This document shows, one piece after another, positions 53,047 to 59,759 of a stretch of 64,000 nt of DNA. Every line of letters starts with the position of its first letter. Within the stretch, counting starts at the first letter, position 1. The stretch is from CAXBID01 sp963815305 (GTDB lineage: Bacteria; Bacteroidota; Bacteroidia; Flavobacteriales; Flavobacteriaceae). A model generated the notes under the pieces. It had not been told where the DNA came from, made no database searches, and worked only from the letters and a program-made list of their open reading frames with translations. Location of the stretch: contig CAWFFW010000002.1 of the NCBI GenBank assembly GCA_963815305.1, forward strand, positions 186,001 through 250,000. The letters run 5' to 3'. The position numbers and the translations under genes are program-made.

Positions 53047-53316
53047 TTACCAACTTGCTTTTCTAACTCCAGGGATAAGACCTTGATTAGCCATTTCTCT
53101 GAACATAACACGAGAAATTCCAAAAGTTCTCATGTAACCTTTAGGTCTTCCAGTTAGTTTACATCTATTATGTTGACGAACAGGAGACGCATTTTTAGGT
53201 AGCTTTTGTAATGCTTCATAATCTCCAGCTTCTTTTAAAGCCTTTCGTTTTTCAGCATACTTAGCTACAGTTTTTGCTCTTTTCACCTCACGGGCTTTCA
53301 TTGATTCTTTAGCCAT
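53047..53316 (-). CDS. rpsN: 30S ribosomal protein S14 (zinc-free form)
   Basis: 89 residues, the long type without the C-x2-C zinc motif; only one cysteine (HNRCKLTGRPKGYMR) remains. It ends FREMANQGLIPGVRKASW, as expected. S14 lies in the 30S head. It follows rplE by three bases. Confidence 0.98.
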   Translation of the reverse strand: MAKESMKAREVKRAKTVAKYAEKRKALKEAGDYEALQKLPKNASPVRQHNRCKLTGRPKGYMRTFGISRVMFREMANQGLIPGVRKASW

Positions 53317-53319
53317 ATC

Positions 53320-53871
53320 TTAGTTCTTTTGAAAAGGTAATCCTAATTCGGTTAATAATGATTTTGCTTCTTTATCAGTTTCAGCAGAAGTTACAAATGT
53401 AATATCCATACCAGAAATTTTATTCACTTTATCAATGTTTATTTCTGGAAATATAATTTGTTCAGTAATTCCTAAATTGTAATTACCTCTACCATCAAAT
53501 CCTGTAGCTTTAATACCGTTAAAATCTCTTACACGTGGAAGTGCAGAGGTTACTAAACGATCTAAAAACTCATACATTCTCTCACCACGTAAGGTTACTT
53601 TAACGCCAATTGGCATACCTTTACGTAATTTAAATGATGCAACATCTTTTTTAGATAATGTAGCTACTGCTTTCTGTCCAGATATAGTTGTTACCTCTTC
53701 TAACGCGTAGTCGATTAACTTTTTGTCTGCAACCGCTGCTCCAACACCTTTAGATATTACTATCTTAGTTAGTTTTGGAACTTGCATAACATTTTTATAT
53801 CCAAATTCGTCTGTAAGAGCTGCTATTACTCTGCTTTTATACTCTTCTTTAAGTCTAGGTGAATATGCCAT
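53320..53871 (-). CDS. rplE: 50S ribosomal protein L5
   Basis: 183 residues. Signature PKLTKIVISKGVGAAVADKK and GVKVTLRGERMYEFLDRL. L5 binds 5S rRNA and contacts P-site tRNA. Two bases separate it from rplX. Confidence 0.98.
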   Translation of the reverse strand: MAYSPRLKEEYKSRVIAALTDEFGYKNVMQVPKLTKIVISKGVGAAVADKKLIDYALEEVTTISGQKAVATLSKKDVASFKLRKGMPIGVKVTLRGERMYEFLDRLVTSALPRVRDFNGIKATGFDGRGNYNLGITEQIIFPEINIDKVNKISGMDITFVTSAETDKEAKSLLTELGLPFQKN

Positions 53872-53873
53872 AA

Positions 53874-54185
53874 CTATATTACTTCATTAGATTTTGTTGA
53901 AAATCTTACTTTTTTATCGCCCTCTACTCTAAATCCAATTCTTGTTGTTTCTCCTTTTGAAGTTAACAATGATAAATTAGAAATATGAATAGCAGCTTCT
54001 TTTTCTACGATTCCTCCTTGAGGATTTTGTGCACTTGGCTTAGTGTGTTTCTTCACCATGTTAACACCCTCAACAATCGCTTTCTTCTTGTCTATTAACA
54101 CTTTTTGCACTTTACCTTCAGATCCTTTGTGATCTCCAGCAATTACTTTTACAGTGTCTCCAGTTTTTATTTTAAGCTTTGTCAT
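53874..54185 (-). CDS. rplX: 50S ribosomal protein L24
   Basis: 103 residues with an N-terminal KOW motif (KTGDTVKVIAGDHKGSEGKV). L24 starts large-subunit assembly by binding the 5' part of 23S rRNA. It is placed normally between rplN and rplE. Confidence 0.98.
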   Translation of the reverse strand: MTKLKIKTGDTVKVIAGDHKGSEGKVQKVLIDKKKAIVEGVNMVKKHTKPSAQNPQGGIVEKEAAIHISNLSLLTSKGETTRIGFRVEGDKKVRFSTKSNEVI

Positions 54186-54200
54186 TTTTACATTAATGTA

Positions 54201-54569
54201 TTAAAGCACCTCTGGTGCTAATGATACAATCTTCATGAATTGTTTATCACGAAGCTCTCTAGCAACGGGACCAAATACACGTGTTCCTCTCATTTCACCC
54301 GTTGGGTTTAATAAAACACAGGCATTATCATCAAATCTTATATAAGATCCGTCTGGTCTTCTTACTTCTTTCTTGGTACGCACAACAACTGCTGTAGAAA
54401 CTGCTTTTTTCTTAATGTTTCCATTAGGAGTTGCATCCTTAACAGAAACAACTATTTTGTCTCCTACAGAAGCATATCTTCTTTTAGTACCTCCTAAAAC
54501 ACGGATTACTAAAACCTCTTTTGCTCCAGTATTGTCTGCTACTTTTATTCTTGATTCTTGCTGTAACAT
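54201..54569 (-). CDS. rplN: 50S ribosomal protein L14
   Basis: 122 residues. It begins MLQQESRIKVADNTGAKEVL and ends KQFMKIVSLAPEVL. The RGTRVFGPVARELR segment is conserved. L14 contacts 16S rRNA across the subunit interface. Two bases separate it from rpsQ. Confidence 0.98.
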   Translation of the reverse strand: MLQQESRIKVADNTGAKEVLVIRVLGGTKRRYASVGDKIVVSVKDATPNGNIKKKAVSTAVVVRTKKEVRRPDGSYIRFDDNACVLLNPTGEMRGTRVFGPVARELRDKQFMKIVSLAPEVL

Positions 54570-54571
54570 AA

Positions 54572-54829
54572 TTATTTAGCTCTTTCTAGGATTTCTACTA
54601 ATCTCCAACACTTAGATTTACTTAAAGGTCTTGTTTCCATGATCTTTACAGTATCTCCAATGTTACAATCGTTTGTTTCGTCGTGTGCAACGTATTTTTT
54701 AGTTTTTAACACGAACTTACCATACATAGGGTGTTTTACTTTTTTAACTTCTGCAACAACAATTGATTTTTGCATTTTGTTACTAGTAACTACTCCTATA
54801 CGTTCTTTTCTTAAATTTCTTGTTTCCAT
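54572..54829 (-). CDS. rpsQ: 30S ribosomal protein S17
   Basis: 85 residues. An OB-fold protein with RKERIGVVTSNKMQKSIVV and the signature GDTVKIMETRPLSKSKCW. It binds the 5' domain of 16S rRNA. Confidence 0.98.
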   Translation of the reverse strand: METRNLRKERIGVVTSNKMQKSIVVAEVKKVKHPMYGKFVLKTKKYVAHDETNDCNIGDTVKIMETRPLSKSKCWRLVEILERAK

Positions 54830-54841
54830 CTTTCAGCAGAA

Positions 54842-55033
54842 TTATTGTAATTCTCTTTTAGTTAATTCAGTCGCAATTCTAGCTACAGTTCTTCTTATAG
54901 AACGTAGTTGGATAGGATTTTCTAAAGGAGATATTGCGTGGGCCAATTTTAGGTCTGAATAACTCTTTTTTGTTTCACCAAGTTTCTCTTGTAACTCAGT
55001 TACAGATAATTCCTTAATTTCTGATTGTTTCAT
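54842..55033 (-). CDS. rpmC: 50S ribosomal protein L29
   Basis: 63 residues, two helices: begins MKQSEIKELSVTELQEKL and ends RRTVARIATELTKREL. L29 sits beside the exit tunnel near the binding sites of trigger factor and SRP. Confidence 0.98.
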   Translation of the reverse strand: MKQSEIKELSVTELQEKLGETKKSYSDLKLAHAISPLENPIQLRSIRRTVARIATELTKRELQ

Positions 55034-55046
55034 AATATCAAATAAA

Positions 55047-55466
55047 TTATGCTTCGTAATCTCTAGCGATTAAAAACTTGGTTTTAACGGGTAGTTTTTG
55101 TGCCGCCAAACGAAGTGCTTCCTGAGCTACTTCCAATGGTACACCTCCTACTTCGAATAAAATACGACCTGGTCTACAAACAGCTACCCAATATTCTACG
55201 GCACCTTTACCTTTACCCATACGTACTTCAAGAGGTTTCTTTGTAATAGGCTTGTCTGGAAATATTTTAATCCATAACTGACCTTCTCTTTTCATGTAAC
55301 GTGTAGCGGCAATACGGGCTGCTTCAATTTGACGAGATGTTATAAACGTTGAATCTAATGCTTTTATTCCAAAAGTACCGCTTGAAAGTTGATGCCCTCT
55401 TCCAGAGAGACCTTTCATACGTCCTTTTTGTTGTTTACGAAATTTTGTTCTTTTAGGCTGTAACAT
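55047..55466 (-). CDS. rplP: 50S ribosomal protein L16
   Basis: 139 residues. It begins MLQPKRTKFRKQQKGRMKG and has GRGHQLSSGTFGIKALDS and MGKGKGAVEYWVAVCRPGR. L16 lines the A-site tRNA corridor. Standard place between rpsC and rpmC. Confidence 0.98.
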   Translation of the reverse strand: MLQPKRTKFRKQQKGRMKGLSGRGHQLSSGTFGIKALDSTFITSRQIEAARIAATRYMKREGQLWIKIFPDKPITKKPLEVRMGKGKGAVEYWVAVCRPGRILFEVGGVPLEVAQEALRLAAQKLPVKTKFLIARDYEA

Positions 55467-55487
55467 TTTTCTTTACTTTATAAAAAA

Positions 55488-56210
55488 TTACTTTCTACGA
55501 CGAGGTCCTTTATTACCACCACGTCCTGCTGCTCCACCTTTTCCTTGCTTCTTAGATAATCCAACAAGAGGAGAAAGTTCTCTTTTACCATATACTTCAC
55601 CTTTCATGATCCATACTTTAACACCTAATCTACCATAAGTAGTATGTGCCTCAACTAAAGCATAATCAATATCAGCTCTAAAGGTTGATAAAGGAATACG
55701 TCCTTCTTTATAGTGTTCAGAACGTGCCATTTCAGCACCGTTCAAACGCCCACTAATTTGAATTTTAATTCCTTCAGCATTCATTCGCATAGTAGCGGCA
55801 ATAGCCATCTTAATTGCTCGTCTGTAAGAAATTCTGTTTTCAATTTGACGGGCGATACTTGATGCTACTAAAAATGCGTCCAGTTCAGGTCTTTTAATTT
55901 CAAAGATATTAATCTGAACTTCTTTTCCAGTAATTTTCTTAAGCTCTTCTTTTAACTTGTCTACCTCTTGACCGCCTTTACCAATGATGATACCAGGACG
56001 AGCCGTTGTGATAGTAACGGTTACAAGTTTTAAAGTTCTTTCGATAATTACTCTACTTACACTAGCCTTAGATAAACGCGCGTGAACGTATTTTCTAATC
56101 TTATCGTCTTCGGCAAGTTTATCACCATAATCGTTTCCTCCATACCAGTTAGATTCCCATCCTCTGATAATTCCTAAGCGATTTCCGATTGGATTTGTTT
56201 TTTGTCCCAT
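55488..56210 (-). CDS. rpsC: 30S ribosomal protein S3
   Basis: 240 residues from the ATG at 56210 (MGQKTNPIGNRLGIIRGWES). An in-frame ATG at 56246 adds 12 residues that overlap the end of rplV and is rejected. The KH domain (about 45-120; RPGIIIGKGGQEVDKLKEEL) and the C-terminal domain (GAEMARSEHYKEGRIPLSTF) are complete. The Gly/Lys/Arg-rich tail is normal. S3 forms part of the mRNA entry helicase. Confidence 0.97.
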   Translation of the reverse strand: MGQKTNPIGNRLGIIRGWESNWYGGNDYGDKLAEDDKIRKYVHARLSKASVSRVIIERTLKLVTVTITTARPGIIIGKGGQEVDKLKEELKKITGKEVQINIFEIKRPELDAFLVASSIARQIENRISYRRAIKMAIAATMRMNAEGIKIQISGRLNGAEMARSEHYKEGRIPLSTFRADIDYALVEAHTTYGRLGVKVWIMKGEVYGKRELSPLVGLSKKQGKGGAAGRGGNKGPRRRK

Positions 56211-56217
56211 ACTTTTA

Positions 56218-56625
56218 TTAAGCTTGTGTGTTATTATTAGCTCCAACCACTAATGTAACATGGTTTGAACGTTTTCTAATTCTGTGTGCACGACCTTGAG
56301 GTGCAGGTCGTAATCTTTTTAACATAGATCCGCCATCAACTCTAATTTCTTTTACTATCAATTCAGCTTCTTCAATACTAGCCTCTTCATTTTTAGATTG
56401 CCAATTTGCGATTGCAGACAGTAACAACTTCTCCAAACGTCCAGATGCTTCTTTTTGATTGAATTTCAAAATATTAAGTGCGTGCTCTACCTTTTCGCCT
56501 CTTACTAAATCGGCTACTAAACGCATTTTTCTAGGTGATGTAGGACAGTTATTAAGTTTAGCAAAAGCCACGTGTTTTTTTGCTTCCTTAATAGCGTCTG
56601 CCATTTGTTTTTTACGAGTTCCCAT
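56218..56625 (-). CDS. rplV: 50S ribosomal protein L22
   Basis: 135 residues. It has NCPTSPRKMRLVADLVRG at the start of the core and the tunnel loop MLKRLRPAPQGRAHRIRKRS. No change is evident in this loop, where macrolide-resistance mutations occur. L22 lines the exit tunnel opposite L4. Confidence 0.97.
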   Translation of the reverse strand: MGTRKKQMADAIKEAKKHVAFAKLNNCPTSPRKMRLVADLVRGEKVEHALNILKFNQKEASGRLEKLLLSAIANWQSKNEEASIEEAELIVKEIRVDGGSMLKRLRPAPQGRAHRIRKRSNHVTLVVGANNNTQA

Positions 56626-56631
56626 AGCTTA

Positions 56632-56910
56632 CTACTTTTTACCTTTATTTTTAGCACCTGCATGTCCACGGAATGAACGTGTTGGTGAAAATTCTCCTAA
56701 TTTATGACCTACCATGTTTTCAGTAACATATACTGGTACAAATTGACGGCCATTATGCACTGCAATTGTTTGTCCAACAAAATCAGGAGTAATCATACTG
56801 GCCCTTGACCACGTTTTGATTACTGTTTTTTTATTGTTTTCAACGTTAACAGCTACTTTTTTCTCTAATTTATAATGAACGTAAGGTCCTTTTTTTAATG
56901 ATCTTGCCAT
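56632..56910 (-). CDS. rpsS: 30S ribosomal protein S19
   Basis: 92 residues. It begins MARSLKKGPYVHYKLEKKV and has the signature HNGRQFVPVYVTENMVGHKL with GEFSPTRSFRGH. S19 forms the 30S head with S13. Confidence 0.98.
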   Translation of the reverse strand: MARSLKKGPYVHYKLEKKVAVNVENNKKTVIKTWSRASMITPDFVGQTIAVHNGRQFVPVYVTENMVGHKLGEFSPTRSFRGHAGAKNKGKK

Positions 56911-56913
56911 GTC

Positions 56914-57741
56914 TTATTTCTTTCTACGTTCTACAATATATTTATTACTTGCTTTTGATTTAGAACGTGTTCTATATCCTTTAGCTGGTATACCGTTTCT
57001 AGAACGCGGATGCCCTCCTGAAGATTTACCTTCACCACCACCCATTGGGTGATCAACTGGATTCATTACTACTGGTCTAGTACGCGGTCTTCTACCTAAC
57101 CATCTTGTTCTGCCCGCTTTACCACCAACTAATAATTGATGATCCGAGTTAGAAACAACACCGATAGTTGCCATACAGTTAGCAAGAATTAATCTCGTTT
57201 CGCCTGAAGGTAATTTTATAGTAGCAAACTTGCCATCTCTTGCCATTAATTGGGCAAAAGCACCAGCGCTACGCGCCATGATAGCTCCTTGTCCTGGACG
57301 TAACTCTACACATGAAATGATAGATCCTAATGGAATTTCACTTAACGGCATCGCATTTCCAATTTCTGGAGCAACTCCTTCTTTTCCAGATACTACATTT
57401 TGCCCAACCTGAAGTCCATTCTGTGCAATAATGTAACGCTTTTCGCCATCTTGATAATTCAATAATGCAATAAAAGCGGTTCTGTTTGGATCGTATTGTA
57501 TTGAAGCAACTTCCGCAGGAATTCCCACTTTATCCCTTTTAAAATCTATAATACGATACTTCTTTTTATGACCTCCACCTATATAGCGCATGGTCATTTT
57601 TCCTTGACTGTTTCTACCACCAGACCTTTTATTCGGAACGAGTAAACTCTTTTCCGGCTTATCAGTAGTTATGGCGTCATACCCATTTACTACTCTAAAT
57701 CGCTGTCCTGGTGTGATTGGTTTTAATTTTCTTACTGACAT
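56914..57741 (-). CDS. rplB: 50S ribosomal protein L2
   Basis: 275 residues. The RNA-binding domain and the C-terminal signature PVDHPMGGGEGKSSGGHPRS are intact, including the conserved histidine near the peptidyl-transferase centre. L2 is needed for subunit joining. Confidence 0.98.
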   Translation of the reverse strand: MSVRKLKPITPGQRFRVVNGYDAITTDKPEKSLLVPNKRSGGRNSQGKMTMRYIGGGHKKKYRIIDFKRDKVGIPAEVASIQYDPNRTAFIALLNYQDGEKRYIIAQNGLQVGQNVVSGKEGVAPEIGNAMPLSEIPLGSIISCVELRPGQGAIMARSAGAFAQLMARDGKFATIKLPSGETRLILANCMATIGVVSNSDHQLLVGGKAGRTRWLGRRPRTRPVVMNPVDHPMGGGEGKSSGGHPRSRNGIPAKGYRTRSKSKASNKYIVERRKK

Positions 57742-57751
57742 TAGTCTTTAA

Positions 57752-58042
57752 TTACATGTTACTGTATAAATCAATCATCTCACCTTCCGCCAGTTGTACA
57801 ATTGCTTTTTTAACAGCATTTGTTTTACCATGTTGAATACCAGTTTTAGTAAACTTAGTATTACGATCTGGACGGACATTTATAGTACGAACTTTTTCAA
57901 CAGAAACACCATAAACAGCTTCTACTGCTTTTTTGATTTCTACCTTGTTCGCCTTCGTATTCACTGCGAAAGTATAGCAATTTCTCAACTCGCTATCTGC
58001 TGTCGCTTTTTCTGTGATTATAGGTTTAATTAAGATACTCAT
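57752..58042 (-). CDS. rplW: 50S ribosomal protein L23
   Basis: 96 residues. It begins MSILIKPIITEKATADSE and has TKANKVEIKKAVEAVYGVSV. L23 at the tunnel exit docks trigger factor and SRP. The full-length rplD frame would end six bases before its ATG. Confidence 0.98.
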   Translation of the reverse strand: MSILIKPIITEKATADSELRNCYTFAVNTKANKVEIKKAVEAVYGVSVEKVRTINVRPDRNTKFTKTGIQHGKTNAVKKAIVQLAEGEMIDLYSNM

Positions 58043-58047
58043 GGTTT

Positions 58048-58158
58048 CTATTTACTTAAATTTGTTTGAATTCCTTCTAAAGCGCCTTCTAATAATACAA
58101 CTTGATTTGCATTTAAAATTTTATAAGTGCTTAATTCTGAAGAAGTTATAACTTCAGA
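58048..58158 (-). pseudogene. rplD: Out-of-frame C-terminal segment of rplD
   Basis: Directly downstream of the rplD stop codon the minus strand, read one base shifted, encodes about 36 more residues that continue L4: SEVITSSELSTYKILNAN followed by QVVLLEGALEGIQTNLSK and a TAG stop at 58048. The segment has normal L4 character and normal codon use. So one extra base near 58159-58162 separates it from the rest of the gene. The whole region is 631 bases, one more than 210 codons. Confidence 0.85.
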
Positions 58159-58678
58159 AGCCTTTTAAATTGCGCGATGACAAATATACATTATTATTTG
58201 ACCCACCCAACACAAACAAAGATTTTTTATTTTCTAAATCTAAAGCCTTTAAAACTGCTGTAAAATTCTTTGTTTTTACCGAGTCGAAATTGAAGTCTTC
58301 TAAAACTAGAATAGACTTTTCTCCCGCTTTGATACTTAAGGCAGATTTACGTGCTAGACGCTTAAGATTTTTATTAAGTTTGAAGCTGTAATTTCTTGGT
58401 CTAGGTCCGAACATACGGCCTCCCCCTTTAAATACACCAGACTTAATACTACCTGCTCTTGCTGTACCAGTTCCTTTTTGCTTTTTAATCTTACGTGTAG
58501 ATCCAGAAATCTCAGCTCTTTCTTTCGACTTGTGAGTTCCTTGACGTTGGTTTGCTAAATATTGTTTAACATCCAAATATACAGCGTGATTATTAGGCTC
58601 AATAGCAAACACATCTTTAGAAAGGTCTGCCTTTCTACCTGTGTCTTTTCCGTTTATATCTAAAACTGCTACTTTCAT
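58154..58678 (-). CDS. rplD: 50S ribosomal protein L4, C-terminally shortened by a frameshift
   Basis: 174 residues before the stop; about 209 are expected for the family in this lineage. Residues 1-172 are normal L4: the KQYLANQRQGTHKSKERAE segment, the RNA-binding loop GTGTARAGSIKSG and GGGRMFGPRPRNYSFKLNKN in pieces, and LFVLGGSNNNVYLSSRNLK. Then the frame shows AAA-GGC-TTC-TGA. Removing one base restores a frame that completes L4 at 58048. Possible causes are a sequencing error, a real mutation, or programmed frameshifting. L4 lines the exit tunnel and, in E. coli, regulates the S10 operon. Confidence 0.9.
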   Translation of the reverse strand: MKVAVLDINGKDTGRKADLSKDVFAIEPNNHAVYLDVKQYLANQRQGTHKSKERAEISGSTRKIKKQKGTGTARAGSIKSGVFKGGGRMFGPRPRNYSFKLNKNLKRLARKSALSIKAGEKSILVLEDFNFDSVKTKNFTAVLKALDLENKKSLFVLGGSNNNVYLSSRNLKGF

Positions 58679-59295
58679 TATTTTCTAATAATTACATAAG
58701 AATTTTTATGACCAGGAATACATCCTTTAACCACAAGTAGATTCTTTTCAGCCACTACTTTTAAAACTCTTAAATTTTCAACTTTAACTGAGTCTGTACC
58801 CATTCTTCCTGCCATTTTCATTCCTTTAAAAACTCGTGCAGGATATGACGCCGCTCCAATAGAACCAGGTGCTCTTAAACGGTTATGTTGACCGTGAGTA
58901 GCTTGACCTACACCACCGAAACCATGACGTTTTACAACCCCTTGGAAACCTTTTCCTTTTGATATACCAGATACATCAACAAACTCACCTTCTAAAAAGT
59001 GCTCCACAGTGATAGCATCTCCTAATTTGTACTCCTCATCAAAACCTTTAAATTCTACGATTTTGCGTTTTACAGAAGTTCCTGCTTTCTTAGCGTGACC
59101 TAGATCAGCTTTAGTAGCACTTTTTTCTGTCGCGTCATCGAAACCTAATTGAACAGCTTTATAGCCGTCAACTTCTTCAGTTCTGACTTGGGTAACGATA
59201 CATGGTCCAGCTTCGATAACAGTACAAGGAATATTTTTCCCATTTTCGTCGAAGATGCTGGTCATACCGATTTTTTTTCCAATTAACCCAGACAT
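58678..59295 (-). CDS. rplC: 50S ribosomal protein L3
   Basis: 205 residues. It begins MSGLIGKKIGMTSIFDENGK and has FQGVVKRHGFGGVGQATHGQ. L3 reaches the peptidyl-transferase centre. Its stop overlaps the rplD ATG by one base. The 147-base leader between rpsJ and rplC holds a terminator-like hairpin and a palindrome. Confidence 0.98.
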   Translation of the reverse strand: MSGLIGKKIGMTSIFDENGKNIPCTVIEAGPCIVTQVRTEEVDGYKAVQLGFDDATEKSATKADLGHAKKAGTSVKRKIVEFKGFDEEYKLGDAITVEHFLEGEFVDVSGISKGKGFQGVVKRHGFGGVGQATHGQHNRLRAPGSIGAASYPARVFKGMKMAGRMGTDSVKVENLRVLKVVAEKNLLVVKGCIPGHKNSYVIIRK

Positions 59296-59324
59296 ATTTA
59301 ATTATTTATTAATTATTAATATTC

Positions 59325-59342
59325 GTTGATATTGATATCAAC
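59325..59342. promoter_or_regulatory. Perfect 18-base palindrome upstream of rplC
   Basis: GTTGATAT-TG-ATATCAAC lies 30 bases before the rplC ATG. It could be a protein-binding site or an RNA hairpin near the ribosome-binding region. No regulator is known to me for this sequence. Confidence 0.5.
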
Positions 59343-59352
59343 ATTTATATTC

Positions 59353-59389
59353 AAAAAAATTCAGGATCGAAATACGTTCAACCCTGAAT
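59353..59389 (-). terminator. Terminator-like hairpin (possible attenuator) between rpsJ and rplC
   Basis: On the minus strand ATTCAGGGTTG (59379-59389) pairs with CGATCCTGAAT (59359-59369) over 11 positions with two G-U wobbles, around a nine-base loop. A run of seven Ts follows (59353-59359). This has the form of an intrinsic terminator inside the ribosomal block. Confidence 0.68.
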
Positions 59390-59442
59390 GTATTTTTACC
59401 GTTTTTCCCTCGCTCGCAGCTTAGGACATGTAAAGTTCATTA

Positions 59443-59748
59443 CTAAACTTTTATTTCTACTTCAACACCACTTGGTAATTCAAGCTTCATTAACGCATCA
59501 ATGGTTTTTGATGACGAAGAGTAGATATCCAATAATCTTTTATAAGATGATAATTGAAATTGTTCTCTTGATTTTTTGTTTACGTGTGGAGAACGTAATA
59601 CAGTGAAAATTTTCTTATGTGTTGGTAATGGAATTGGTCCAGTTACAACAGCACCTGTACTTTTTACTGTTTTTACAATCTTATCAGCAGATTTATCTAC
59701 TAAGTTAAAATCGTAAGACTTTAATTTTATTCTAATTTTTTGACTCAT
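59443..59748 (-). CDS. rpsJ: 30S ribosomal protein S10
   Basis: 101 residues. It has KIRIKLKSYDFNLVDKSADK and the signature PLPTHKKIFTVLRSPHVNKK. S10 also pairs with NusB in antitermination. It is only 11 bases from fusA, so it belongs to the str cluster; a 147-base gap follows before rplC. Confidence 0.98.
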   Translation of the reverse strand: MSQKIRIKLKSYDFNLVDKSADKIVKTVKSTGAVVTGPIPLPTHKKIFTVLRSPHVNKKSREQFQLSSYKRLLDIYSSSSKTIDALMKLELPSGVEVEIKV

Positions 59749-59759
59749 TTTCTTAAGAT

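Noticed and set aside
56211..56246. Longer N-terminus for S3
   Set aside because: S3 proteins begin MGQK; the added residues overlap rplV.
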